This document shows positions 48,072 through 57,185 of a stretch of 64,000 bases of DNA, piece after piece; positions within the stretch are counted from its first letter, which is position 1, and every line of letters begins with the position of its first letter. A model generated the notes under the pieces. It did not search any database, was not told the DNA's origin, and saw only the letters and a list, made by a program, of their open reading frames with translations. The stretch spans positions 1 to 64,000 of the forward strand of contig JANYGI010000007.1 of the NCBI GenBank assembly GCA_025362495.1, given 5' to 3'. A program made the translations under genes and the position numbers. This stretch comes from Byssovorax sp. (GTDB taxonomy: Bacteria; Myxococcota_A; Polyangia; Polyangiales; Polyangiaceae).

Positions 48072-49529
48072 ATGATGTCCCTCCGCCAGCGGCTCGTCCT
48101 GGTGCTCGTGCTCGGGCTCTCGACGCTCGTGATCGCGCTCGTGGCGATCGGGCACGTCTTCATCTCGGCCGACGACGCGCGCGAGCGAGCCGCCGAAGCC
48201 AACGCCGAGGTCGGCGCGCAGACGCTGGTCGACGCGCTCCTGGCGCGGGGGCCGGGCGCGGCGGCGGCGGAGATCGATCTCGAGCAGCGGCGCGCCCTCC
48301 GATCGATCGTCGGCTCCAACGCCGGCGGCGCGGGCGGCTACTGCCTGCGCGACAAGGGCGAGATCGTGGCCTCGGCCAGCCGGCCCTGGGCCGTCGACGC
48401 GCGCAAGCCCGGCCGCGTCTCCGAGCAGCACGTCCTCGCCCCCGATCTGCGCGAGGCCGTGGAGCGAATTTGCCGCGAAGCCAAGCCCGGCGACACCGCC
48501 CAGGCCCGCGTCGATCACCCGCGCGATCTGGCGATCCTCGCGGCTATCCCGGCGGGCGACAGGCTCGCGGCGTGGTTCATCACCCGCGTACGCACCCAGT
48601 CGGGGCGCGAGGTCGGCTCGTGGCCGATCGAGATCGTGGCTCTCGCCGTCGCGGCGCTGGCGCTCGTCGGCGTCGCGGCCGACGCCATGCTCGCGCTCCG
48701 CCGCGGCGCCGCCGATCTCCGCACGGCGCTGGTGCAGCTCGAGGGCGATCTCCGCGCGCCGGTGCCGCGCCCGCGCGCCCGCGAGCTGCGCGAGATCGCC
48801 GCCGGCCTGGAGACGATGGCCGCGCACCTCGCCGACGCCCGCGATCGCGAGCGCGCGCTCGAGGCGACGCTGTCGCGCGATCAGCGCCTCGCCGCGCTCG
48901 GACGCGTCGCCGCGGGCGTGGCGCACGAGGTACGCAACCCGCTCGCGGGGATGAAGCTTCGTCTCGATCTGCTCAAGCGATCCGGCGAGCTCGGCGTCGA
49001 GTCCGACGAAGACGTGGCCGCGTGCCTCGGCGAGATCGATCGCCTGAACCGCCTCGTCGAGTCGCTGCTCTCGGCGAGCCGCACCAAGGGCGGCGAGGCC
49101 CATGCCGTCGATCTCGCCGCGCTCGGCGACGAGCGGATCGCCCGCGCCGCGCTCGTCGCCGACGCCGCCGGCGTGCGCCTCCGCCGCGAGGGAACCGCCT
49201 CGGCGATGACCGATCGCGACGTCCTCGCCGCGGCGCTCGACAACCTGCTGCGCAACGCGATCGAGGCCAGCCCGCGCGGCAGCGAGATCGTGATCCGCGT
49301 CGGCGACGTCGACGGAGCGCCGTCGATCGCCGTCGACGACGCCGGCCCGGGGATCCCGGAGGAGCGCCGCGCCGAGCTGTTCGAGCCCTTCTTCACGACC
49401 AAGCCCGAGGGCACGGGCCTCGGCCTCTGGATCTCGCGGCTGCTCCTCGAAGGGAAGGGCGCGAGCCTCGGCTATGCGCGCGAGGACGGCCGCACGCGGA
49501 TGACGATCCGCTTCGCTGCCGCGGGATGA
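48072..49529 (+). CDS. Two-component sensor histidine kinase, 485 aa
   Basis: Two membrane helices (~10-32 and ~195-217) bracket an extracytoplasmic sensor region of ~160 residues. A HAMP-like linker and the H-box VAHEVRNPLAGMKLRLDLL (His ~283) follow, then N-box NLLRNAIEA, G1 DDAGPGIPEE, F-box LFEPFFTTKPEG and G2 GTGLGLWIS. No response regulator lies next to it. The nearest is the NtrC-type gene at 55628. Preceded by a His-rich metal-binding-like gene, so metal sensing is possible. Confidence 0.88.
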   Translation: MMSLRQRLVLVLVLGLSTLVIALVAIGHVFISADDARERAAEANAEVGAQTLVDALLARGPGAAAAEIDLEQRRALRSIVGSNAGGAGGYCLRDKGEIVASASRPWAVDARKPGRVSEQHVLAPDLREAVERICREAKPGDTAQARVDHPRDLAILAAIPAGDRLAAWFITRVRTQSGREVGSWPIEIVALAVAALALVGVAADAMLALRRGAADLRTALVQLEGDLRAPVPRPRARELREIAAGLETMAAHLADARDRERALEATLSRDQRLAALGRVAAGVAHEVRNPLAGMKLRLDLLKRSGELGVESDEDVAACLGEIDRLNRLVESLLSASRTKGGEAHAVDLAALGDERIARAALVADAAGVRLRREGTASAMTDRDVLAAALDNLLRNAIEASPRGSEIVIRVGDVDGAPSIAVDDAGPGIPEERRAELFEPFFTTKPEGTGLGLWISRLLLEGKGASLGYAREDGRTRMTIRFAAAG

Positions 49530-49564
49530 TCTCGACGCCGCGGGCCCCGTGATAGCGTCCCGCC

Positions 49565-50611
49565 GTGATGACGCGCGACGAAGAAACGACGAGCGACGCT
49601 GGCGGAGATCCGCGCGCCTACGCGGCGTGGGCCGCGAAGAGTCGTCCCTCGATCGAGGCGCGCAGGGCGCGTCGTGAGGCCGCGCTCGCCCACGTCACGC
49701 GATGGAAAGAGCCACTGCGGGCGGCGATTTTGCGCACCCACGGCATCGTCGTCCCCGACGGCCTCTTCGCTTACTGGGGCTTCGCGCGCAGCCTCGATCC
49801 CGACGCCCGCGCCGCGCTCCACGACATCGGCGTGGGCCCCGGAGGCCTCGTCGAAGTCTTCGATGCCCTCGTCGCGGCCTCTGCCGATCCCGCGCGCCTC
49901 GGCACCCTCGGCGGCCTCGATGTTCGCCTGGAGAGCCGCTATTACCGCGATCCCCCGGAGCTCTTCACGTTCGCCTACGGCACCACCGACGGCCTGCACT
50001 ACGGCCTCTGGTTCGACGACGCGCGCCTCGCGCCGCAGGGGATCGGCTCGTATTACGCGCACGCCGAGGGCGGCATCGCGCTCGATCGACTCTCACCGCT
50101 CCAGCTCGTGCGCGACGAGGCCCAGCAGTATCAAGAGGTCATGGACGAAGGCGAGGCGCTCGCCGAGGTCGAAGAGCCCGAGTTCCGCGACATCCTCCGC
50201 TTCCGCGCCGAGGTGCTGCTGGAGTCGCTCGACGACTGGGCCGCTGGCGGCGGCGGCAGCGCGGAGGACGATCCTCGGCTCGCGCCGGAAGTGCCGCGGT
50301 TGGCGACGGCCGATGGGGCAGGGGCCTTCGCGCCGGGATCGCCCGCGGCGACTGGCATTCTCGCGGACGACTCCACAGCTCTCGTCGACAGGGCAGCAGA
50401 AGCGCTGAAACGAGGTGATCCTGGAGAGCTGCTCTGCCTCGGGCGCGACCTCGCCTGGGGCTCTGCGCGTAGCCGAACGCGGGAGATCCTCGCGCGCGAG
50501 CTGCTCGTGCGAGCCTATCGCGCGCTCGGCCGCGAGGCGCTCGCGGCGATCGCCGAGCTGCACGCGGAAAACCGGCAGCTCGGCTCCGTCGCGGTCCTGA
50601 CCCGCGGGTGA
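49565..50611 (+). CDS. Hypothetical protein, 348 aa
   Basis: Starts 35 bp after the sensor kinase gene and may be co-transcribed. Residues ~15-85 are Arg/Ala-rich helices. Residues ~110-180 (LESRYYRDPPELFTFAYGTTDGLHYGLWFDDARLAPQGIGSYYAHAEGGI) form a distinctive, conserved-looking mixed domain with aromatic residues, perhaps an SMI1/KNR4-like fold. The C-terminal part is helical and Ala-rich. I do not recognise a family with confidence. Confidence 0.6.
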   Translation: MMTRDEETTSDAGGDPRAYAAWAAKSRPSIEARRARREAALAHVTRWKEPLRAAILRTHGIVVPDGLFAYWGFARSLDPDARAALHDIGVGPGGLVEVFDALVAASADPARLGTLGGLDVRLESRYYRDPPELFTFAYGTTDGLHYGLWFDDARLAPQGIGSYYAHAEGGIALDRLSPLQLVRDEAQQYQEVMDEGEALAEVEEPEFRDILRFRAEVLLESLDDWAAGGGGSAEDDPRLAPEVPRLATADGAGAFAPGSPAATGILADDSTALVDRAAEALKRGDPGELLCLGRDLAWGSARSRTREILARELLVRAYRALGREALAAIAELHAENRQLGSVAVLTRG

Positions 50612-50617
50612 AGCGCT

Positions 50618-51202
50618 CTACGTGGCGCTGAAGACCTTGAGATAGATCTCGTCCACCCGCAGCGCGACTCCGCACGACGCGAGGGTCAGAGTCCCGCCGG
50701 GGAGCGTATCGTGCAGCTCCCAGACGCCGTTCTCGCCCCGGATGTAGTGCTCGATCCATACCGCGTCTTGCGCCACGAGCACATAGTCCTGCAAGGTGGG
50801 GATCGTGCGGTAGTTCCGGAATTTCTTCCCGCGATCGTCCCGCTCGGTGCTGTCGGAGAGCACCTCGACGATCACCGTCGGATTGAGCAACGAGGGCGGC
50901 TCGCCCGCCTCGTACTCGGCCTCGCCACACATGACGAGGACATCAGGGTACGTGTAGAGGCCAGTCGCCGGGACCCTCACGCGTTGATCCGACGCGCGCG
51001 CCCGGCAGGGCTTGTCGCGGAGAGCCTCTCGCAGCTCCCCGAGCACGTTGGCGACGATGTCGTTGTGCGCCGGGCTGGCGCCCGCCATAGCGAAGATCTC
51101 GCCGTCCCGGTACTCGTGCCGCGTGGGTTGAGCTTGCTCCCAGGCGAGATACTCCTCGGGGGTCCACTTCCTGGTCGATGCTGCTTCGCCCATGGTGCGC
51201 AT
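50618..51202 (-). CDS. Uma2-family (DUF820) PD-(D/E)XK-like endonuclease, 194 aa
   Basis: Pattern of the Uma2 family: RKWTPEEYLAWEQ, RHEYRDGEIFAMAGASPAHNDIVANVLGEL, YPDVLVMC (catalytic Asp), NPTVIVEVLSDSTERDDRGKKFRNYRTIPTLQDYVLV (Glu-x-x ... Asp and Lys). The family has the restriction-endonuclease fold and is widespread, often as accessory DNA. Two ATGs (51202 or 51193) are possible starts. Function in the cell is not established. Confidence 0.8.
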   Translation of the reverse strand: MRTMGEAASTRKWTPEEYLAWEQAQPTRHEYRDGEIFAMAGASPAHNDIVANVLGELREALRDKPCRARASDQRVRVPATGLYTYPDVLVMCGEAEYEAGEPPSLLNPTVIVEVLSDSTERDDRGKKFRNYRTIPTLQDYVLVAQDAVWIEHYIRGENGVWELHDTLPGGTLTLASCGVALRVDEIYLKVFSAT

Positions 51203-51257
51203 CTTACCGCGAAACTGGGCCCACGGGGCGCGCCGGTCGCTCGTGCCGACCCGCGGC

Positions 51258-51425
51258 GGCCCCCACTTCGCCCAGATGGGTTCTGGAGGGTCAGGAAGGA
51301 CCGCCGACTTCGCCCAGGCGCGCTCCGGAGGCTTCAGAGGGCCCGCCGACTTCGCCCAGAGGCGTTCTGGAGGCTCCAGAGGGCCCGACGACCTCGCCCA
51401 GGCGTGCGCTGGAGGCTCCGGAAGA
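51258..51425 (+). repeat. Four tandem copies of a 42-bp repeat
   Basis: Units at 51258-51299, 51300-51341, 51342-51383 and 51384-51425 share the core GACTTCGCCCAG ... GGAGGC with moderate divergence. The 42-bp period equals 14 codons. An open frame here reads repeats of the form GPADFAQRRSGGSR on the plus strand, but there is no convincing start codon with a ribosome site. I treat this as an intergenic tandem repeat between two minus-strand genes. Confidence 0.75.
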
Positions 51426-51435
51426 CCAGTTTTCG

Positions 51436-52191
51436 CTATTTGACGGCCGGTTCAGGCGACGTCTTGTCTTCGGCGTCGGTCGCGGTCTGGCCCGGCCTTC
51501 GGGTCGAGGGGCGCACCCTCGCCGCGAGGTCCGCCTTGCCCGCGACGCGGAGGAGGCCTGTCAGCGTCGTCGCCACGCCGCTGAAGGTCTCGTCGTAGGC
51601 AGCCATGGCTTGATTCTTCGTATCGAGCGTCGCCTGCGCCTCGCGGAGCTCGCGAGCCACGCCTTTGAGGTGGGTATCGAGCATGGCGCTGTGCTCTTGC
51701 AACGCGCTCGTGGTCTCGGCGATATCCAGCTTGGCGCCCTTGATCCGCGGGGCAGGGAGCTTGACGCGCCCGAGCTGGGTTGCGACCTCGCCGGCAAAGC
51801 GAGAGAGCACGACGGGATCCTCGGGCGTGGGCCCGGCGAACACCGCACGTGCCGTGGCGCCCCCGTAGACGCCGGTGAGCACCTCGCGAAGCTCGATGAT
51901 CTTGCCGGAGAGGGTGGAAGCCGCCTCGTCTCGCGCTCTGCGGACTGGCTCGTCGTCGCCGAGCTCGGCTTCGTGCGCGGCGTCGGCTTCGACCATCCGG
52001 GTCTTGGAGGCGTCGAGGGCGCGCGAGACGAGCATCAGGAGGAGGCCAATGTCGGGCAGCGCCTCTCCCTTGGCGAGGTGGGGTTTCAGGACCTTGCTGA
52101 GGGCGGTTGCGGCGGCTTCGGAGTGGGTTTCGCCGACGGCGACCACGGCGCGGGCGCTCTTCTCACGATCGGTGATCTGCTTGGATGCCAT
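51436..52191 (-). CDS. Helical hypothetical protein, 251 aa
   Basis: ATG 52191 preceded by GGGAGGA. The protein is predicted to be almost all alpha-helical and amphipathic (for example LLLMLVSRALDASKTRMVEADAAHEAEL, SALQEHSAMLDTHLKGVARELREA), probably a coiled-coil bundle, with no signal peptide and a Pro/Thr/acidic tail. Similar predicted helical proteins occur in myxobacteria but I cannot name a family. Lies next to the tandem repeat. Confidence 0.6.
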   Translation of the reverse strand: MASKQITDREKSARAVVAVGETHSEAAATALSKVLKPHLAKGEALPDIGLLLMLVSRALDASKTRMVEADAAHEAELGDDEPVRRARDEAASTLSGKIIELREVLTGVYGGATARAVFAGPTPEDPVVLSRFAGEVATQLGRVKLPAPRIKGAKLDIAETTSALQEHSAMLDTHLKGVARELREAQATLDTKNQAMAAYDETFSGVATTLTGLLRVAGKADLAARVRPSTRRPGQTATDAEDKTSPEPAVK

Positions 52192-52416
52192 TGCGTTTGA
52201 TCCTCCCTGTTCATGGGACGACGTGCTGCGAAGATCACGACCAGCCGCCCCGACTTATCGACCATACGGATGCTCACATGCTTTCCTCTTTTCAAGCAAG
52301 CCAAGACGGAGTTGGCTCCGACGCGGGGCCACGCACGACCGAGCGGGCGCCCGGCGCGGGGCGAGCAGCGGGACATTGGAGGGGGGCGGGTGCTGCGTGG
52401 TAGTGTCCCGCCCGCC

Positions 52417-53805
52417 ATGACGACCTCCCACGAAGCTCGAGCTGTCCGCGACCTCCCCGTTTCGCGGCGCGCGGTGACGGTCCCCGGGGCGAACCTCGCC
52501 GACGCCGTCCGTCTCTGCGATCCGTTCACCCCGCTCGATCCCCGCCAGGATGAGATCATCCACGAAGACCTGAGCGCCATCCGCGGTGGTGATCGGCTGA
52601 AAAGGGTCGTCCGCGATATCCGGCGCGCGGGGAGCACGACGACGCTGCACTTCCTCAGCGGGCACCTCGGCAGCGGCAAGACGACCGAGCTGCTGCGCAT
52701 GAAGGAGCGCCTGGAGACCGCGGAGGCAGACCAGCCGCTCACGACCACGCTGTTCCTCGACGCCGATGCGATGCTCGATCGCAACGACGTCGATCTCGAG
52801 GACATCCTCGTCGCGCTCTGGCACCTCGTCTATGAACTGCACCCGGTCGCAGCGGCCAAGGTGCTGACACCGATCTGGAAGTCGCAGATCAAAGCCGGGC
52901 ACTTCAGCGTTGTCGCCAACGCTGAAGCGCCCGAAGCGTTGAAGAAGTTGCTCGGAGACATCCGCTTTCCGAGCCCCGATCAGAAGCACAAGGTGCGTGT
53001 TGCCCTCGGCTCGGTAACGCCGACGTTCATCGAAGGTCTCAACAAGGGGTCGGCGGAGATCGCGAAGACGCCTCCGAACGATCACGCCGGACCGGTCGTG
53101 GTCCTCATCGACAATCTGGAGAAGCTGAGTCAGGGGCAGAAAGCGAGCGTCGAGCGCCTCTACTTGGAGCGTATGGGCGCGCTCAAGAGTCTCGAAGCGC
53201 ACCTCGTGATCACGGTGCCCCTCTACCTCTGTTACGCAGATGCGGGCGCGAGCCTGATTGGCCTGTACGGCGGCGAGATCGTGGTCGTGCGGATGATCGA
53301 GACCAGGAAGCGCGTCTCCGATGGCGGCGGCGACAACCCGGCCGGGCGTGTCCTCTGGTATGGGGCCCTGCCGGTCCCGCTCGCCAGCTCTTCGAGAAGT
53401 AGAGAAGCGAAGGCCGCGCGCCGGAATCGGCGAGCGTTGCTATCGGAGCACAAGCGGCTCGTACTTCGATCTGAGGCGTGCGCGCAACTCCTCGACTCGC
53501 TCGACCGTCTTCCACGTGTAGAGCGTGCAGCGCGAGCTTCGGCGGAGCGATCACGTACGCGCCGCTGCCGCGTTGGGCTCGTCGGGCTCGTCGGCCTCCG
53601 CCGAGCCCCCTCTGTGCTGACGCCGAGGCCTGCGGAGCGAGCGCTGTCGTCGCTGCCGACGGGGGTGGCGAGCCGCGCCCGCAGGCGAGTTCGCCGACCA
53701 GCGGAGACACGACCCCCCGCGTGGAGCGTCGCCGTGTCGCCGCCCCGCGAGCGCGGCCTCCGACCACTGCGTCCGATCGCCGGCTACTTCGACGTGAACG
53801 CGTAG
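52417..53805 (+). pseudogene. P-loop ATPase with intact N-terminal core and degenerate C-terminus
   Basis: Start ATG 52417. Residues ~1-305 look like a real ATPase: Walker A GHLGSGKTTEL (82-92), Walker B VVVLIDNLEKL (~228-238), and LSQGQKASVERLYLERM after it. From ~residue 310 (base ~53345) the reading frame turns into low-complexity Arg/Ala/Ser sequence ending at 53805. Nothing there fits the ATPase family, and no other frame continues it. The gene has probably lost its C-terminal third by rearrangement. On the minus strand, 53444-53530 encodes a small orphan tail (YTWKTVERVEELRARL) without a start. The core could still be translated but is probably non-functional. Confidence 0.55.
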
Positions 53806-55430
53806 ACCGCAGAGTTGCCCGCCGCGAAGATCCGCCCCTTGGCCGCGATCGGCGTCGAGAACCTCTTCAATCCGCTCATCACATCTCCGGCGCCGCCGCC
53901 GGTGAAGATCGCTTTCCCCGTGTCGGCGTCGAAGCCATGCAGCTTCCCGTCGCCCTGGACTCCCATCGTCCACACCACGGCTCCGGCGTGGCCGTCGGTC
54001 GTCGTCACCATCGGTGAGCCCGAGCCGTGCTCGTCGGCGCACCAGGCGGTGGTGATCGTCGGCGGCGATCCGATCCCGATCTTCAGCGCCACGAGGTTGC
54101 CATTCACCCCGCCGGGGCACGATTTCCCGTTGGCGTTGAAGATCACGTAGGTGCCGAGGCTCGTCGTCACGACAGCGGCAGAGTTGATGATCTCGTTGGT
54201 CGCGACCACGGCCGAGGTGACGGCGTTGCTCACCCCGCCGAGGTTGGTCCGGTCGAGCAGATACGCCTTGGAGTTCTTCCCGAGCGCGACGGCGAGCTTC
54301 GACGGCGTGGCGCCCGGCAGATCGAAGAGCACCGGGCCCGATCCGCCGATGTCGACGTCGCTCGCATCCAGCGCCTTCCAGTCGGTGGGAGCGAAGTAAT
54401 TGGCCGTCGTGTTGTTGAACACCGGGCCCGCGTCGAGGCGGATGATCGCCTCGCCGCCGAGCCACGTCGGCGCACCGAAGGTGTTGCCCGTCGCGAGGAA
54501 CACGTCGCTACCATCCGACGAGAGGCCGCCCGGCGCCCACGATCCGCCGCCCTGCGCCAGGGTCGCCCACGACTGCACGGCCGCGGGGTTTTCGAGCGGC
54601 ACGCCGATGACCCAGCCATGGTACGCGCCGCAATCGCCGTAGTGGCCGCCATAAGGCACGTAGAGCGTGCCACCCGCGATGATCAGGCCGCCGCGCTGGT
54701 TCTGCACCGCCGCCTCGAAGGTGAGATTGCCATTCTTCGCGACCGCGGCGACGTCGATCGGGAAGCCCGCGCGCTCCACCCCGTCGTCGATCGAGAGCGC
54801 GTGGATCATGTGCTTCTTGGTCGCGCCGCCGTCGGGCGACATCATCGCGTCGACGAAGATCGTGCGCGAGGGGCCGTCGATCACCGGCGTCCCGGTGATG
54901 CCGAGGGGATCGACGTTGCCGCACGGCAGATCCGAGAGCTTGAGCGGCTCGCCCAGCTGCTTGTTCCACACGGTGCCGCCGGTGGCCGCGTCGAGCGCGT
55001 ACACATAGTTCTGCTCGGTCGCCGCGAAGACGAGATCCTTGCCGGTGGCGCCACCGTCGAAGAAGAGCGGCTGCGCGTAGGTCGCGCCCTGGGTGACGGC
55101 CTTGAACGTCGGATCGACGTGCATCGCGGGCGCGACCTGCGGCGTGATCGTCGGCTGGGTATAGACGCCGTCGCGGCTCGGGTTCTTGTGGAGCTGAAGC
55201 ACCGAGTCGCCGAGATCGACGGGCGCGCTGCCGCCGGTGCCGCTGGTCGTGCTGCCGCCGCCTTGCCCGCCGCCGCCGGTGGTGGCCGCGGTCGTCGTGC
55301 TCGTCGACTGACCGCCCGCGCCGCTGGTCCCGGTGGAGGAAGTCGTCCCGGTCGACGAACATGCTCCCGTGAGCGCGGAGCTCGCCACCACGATCGTCGC
55401 GGCGCGAAGGACATTTTGACGATGGATCAC
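53784..55430 (-). CDS. PQQ-like beta-propeller lipoprotein, 548 aa
   Basis: Lipoprotein signal (VVASSALTGAC) and a Ser/Thr/Gly linker (~27-68). The body (~70-548) has repeated propeller blades with tryptophan-docking-like patterns (LVFAATEQNYVYALDAATGGTVWNKQ, HALSIDDGVERAGFPID, WTMGVQGDGKLHGFDADTGKAIF) as in PQQ-binding-like and outer-membrane-assembly propellers. No catalytic Ca2+/PQQ site is certain, so a binding or structural role is more likely. Ends inside the degenerate region of the ATPase gene. Confidence 0.8.
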   Translation of the reverse strand: MIHRQNVLRAATIVVASSALTGACSSTGTTSSTGTSGAGGQSTSTTTAATTGGGGQGGGSTTSGTGGSAPVDLGDSVLQLHKNPSRDGVYTQPTITPQVAPAMHVDPTFKAVTQGATYAQPLFFDGGATGKDLVFAATEQNYVYALDAATGGTVWNKQLGEPLKLSDLPCGNVDPLGITGTPVIDGPSRTIFVDAMMSPDGGATKKHMIHALSIDDGVERAGFPIDVAAVAKNGNLTFEAAVQNQRGGLIIAGGTLYVPYGGHYGDCGAYHGWVIGVPLENPAAVQSWATLAQGGGSWAPGGLSSDGSDVFLATGNTFGAPTWLGGEAIIRLDAGPVFNNTTANYFAPTDWKALDASDVDIGGSGPVLFDLPGATPSKLAVALGKNSKAYLLDRTNLGGVSNAVTSAVVATNEIINSAAVVTTSLGTYVIFNANGKSCPGGVNGNLVALKIGIGSPPTITTAWCADEHGSGSPMVTTTDGHAGAVVWTMGVQGDGKLHGFDADTGKAIFTGGGAGDVMSGLKRFSTPIAAKGRIFAAGNSAVYAFTSK

Positions 55431-55627
55431 AGGACCTCCCGAGGCTCGAAAAGAAGGCTAAAGACGCGCGGGACGGGTTCTCCGACCGCGCCGGACGAAG
55501 CTAGCGCATTTACCCTCGGCGCGATCGACAGGTCGAGATCGTCCCGGGTCGCGACCTCCGCTACGCTGCGCTGCTCGATGATCCGAACCTCGACCACCAC
55601 CGCCATGATGCCCGGGCGCGAGCTCCG

Positions 55628-56989
55628 ATGACGACCATCCTGATCGTCGACGACGAACGGGTGATCCGCGACGGCCTCGTCCGCTCGATCAAGGGCGCCG
55701 GCTTCGAGACGCGCGCCGCCGAGGGCGTCGTGCAGGCCCGCGCCGAGATCGCCCGCGGCGGCGTCGACGGCGTGCTCCTCGACATCCGCCTCAAGGACGG
55801 CAGCGGCCTCGAGCTGCTCTCCGAGCTCCGCGTCAGCCACCCGAGCTTGCCGGTGATCATGGCGACGGCGTACGGCGACAGCGAGCGCACGATCGAGGCG
55901 ATGAAGCTCGGCGCGTTCGAGTACCTCACCAAGCCCTTCGATCTCGATCGGCTGGTGGAGACGCTCCGTCGCGCCGTCAGCAGCGCGCCCGCGGCGGCGG
56001 CGCCGAGCCCGCTCACCGCGAGCGACGAGGGCGTGCGCCTCGTCGGCTCCAGCGCGACGATGCTCTCGGTGTGGAAGGCGATCGGCCGCGCCGCGTCGTC
56101 GATGGTCTCGGTGCTGATCACCGGCGAGAGCGGCACGGGCAAGGAGCTCGTCGCCCGCGCCATCCACGACCACAGCGCGCGCAAGGCCGGGCCGTTCATC
56201 GCCGTCAACATCGCGGCGCTCCCGTCGACGCTGGTCGAGAGCGAGCTCTTCGGCCACGAAAAGGGCGCGTTCACGGGCGCCGCGGCGCGCCGCGAGGGGC
56301 GCTTCGAGGCCGCGGCGGGCGGCACGCTCTTCCTCGACGAGATCGGCGATCTCGATCCGGGCCTGCAAACCAAGCTCCTTCGCGTGCTGCAAGAGGGCAC
56401 GTTCGAGCGCGTCGGCAGCCAGGAGACGATCCGCTCGACGGCGCGGATCGTCGCGGCCACGTCGCGCCCGGTGCTGCCGAAGACGCCCGGCGCCACCCTG
56501 CGCGAGGATCTCTTCTACCGCCTCGCGGTGCTCCACATCGAGCTGCCGCCGCTGCGCGAGCGCCGCAGCGACATCCCCGTGCTCGTGCAATCGTTCCTGC
56601 ACCACCTGCCTGGGCCGCGGCGCGCCGTGTCCGAAGCGGCGATGGCGCGGCTGCTCGCGCACGCGTTTCCCGGCAACGTGCGCGAGCTGCTCCACGTGCT
56701 CGAGCGCGCCTCGGTGATGTCGACGTCGGAGGTGCTCGACGAGGCCGATCTCGCGCTGCCGCTGCTCCCGACGATGAACGCGATCACGACGTCGCTCGCG
56801 CCCGCGGCGATCGACGACGACGACGATCTCGATCTCCGCCGCGCCACCGCGGCGCTGGAGCGTCGCTTGATCGAGCGCGCCCTCGCCCGCGCCGCGGGCA
56901 ACCGGGCCGAGGCCGCGCGCCTCCTCGGCATCGGCCGCCCCAACCTCTACGCCAAGATGCGCGAGCTCGGCCTCTCCACCGAGCGCTGA
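55628..56989 (+). CDS. NtrC-family sigma54-dependent response regulator, 453 aa
   Basis: Receiver domain (~1-118; Asp in LLDIRLKDG, LTKPF Lys), AAA+ sigma54 activation domain (~140-375) with GESGTGKELVARAIH (Walker A), GAFTGA (sigma54 contact), and LFLDEIGDL (Walker B), then a Fis-type helix-turn-helix (NRAEAARLLGIGRPNLYAKMREL). Phosphorylation would activate transcription from sigma54 promoters. No sensor kinase is adjacent. The kinase at 48072 is 6 kb away. Confidence 0.95.
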   Translation: MTTILIVDDERVIRDGLVRSIKGAGFETRAAEGVVQARAEIARGGVDGVLLDIRLKDGSGLELLSELRVSHPSLPVIMATAYGDSERTIEAMKLGAFEYLTKPFDLDRLVETLRRAVSSAPAAAAPSPLTASDEGVRLVGSSATMLSVWKAIGRAASSMVSVLITGESGTGKELVARAIHDHSARKAGPFIAVNIAALPSTLVESELFGHEKGAFTGAAARREGRFEAAAGGTLFLDEIGDLDPGLQTKLLRVLQEGTFERVGSQETIRSTARIVAATSRPVLPKTPGATLREDLFYRLAVLHIELPPLRERRSDIPVLVQSFLHHLPGPRRAVSEAAMARLLAHAFPGNVRELLHVLERASVMSTSEVLDEADLALPLLPTMNAITTSLAPAAIDDDDDLDLRRATAALERRLIERALARAAGNRAEAARLLGIGRPNLYAKMRELGLSTER

Positions 56990-57185
56990 ACGGTTTGCGT
57001 CGCGCGCACAGCGTGCAACCCTGAAGCGCGAAATCCAGGGGAAAGCACGCCTGGTTCGCGTCGTGATGCAGGCCTCGACGCTCGCCCTCGGAAGGGCGCC
57101 AAGGACGGTAAGCGCCACCTCCCGGTGCAGCATTGCGAGGGATCCTCTCTTTTCGCGCGGCGCGCCTCGGTCTACATCTCTGAGG

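Noticed and set aside
51192..51443. A small repeat protein gene over the 42-bp repeats
   Set aside because: The frame is open, but there is no ribosome site and the copies differ without a coding bias that I can see, so it is kept as a repeat only.
52196..52278. Minus-strand GTG frame (SIRMVDKSGRLVVIFAARRP) before the 251-aa gene
   Set aside because: It looks protein-like for 20 residues and has GAGGA upstream, but then overlaps the start of the real gene in another frame and has no further support.
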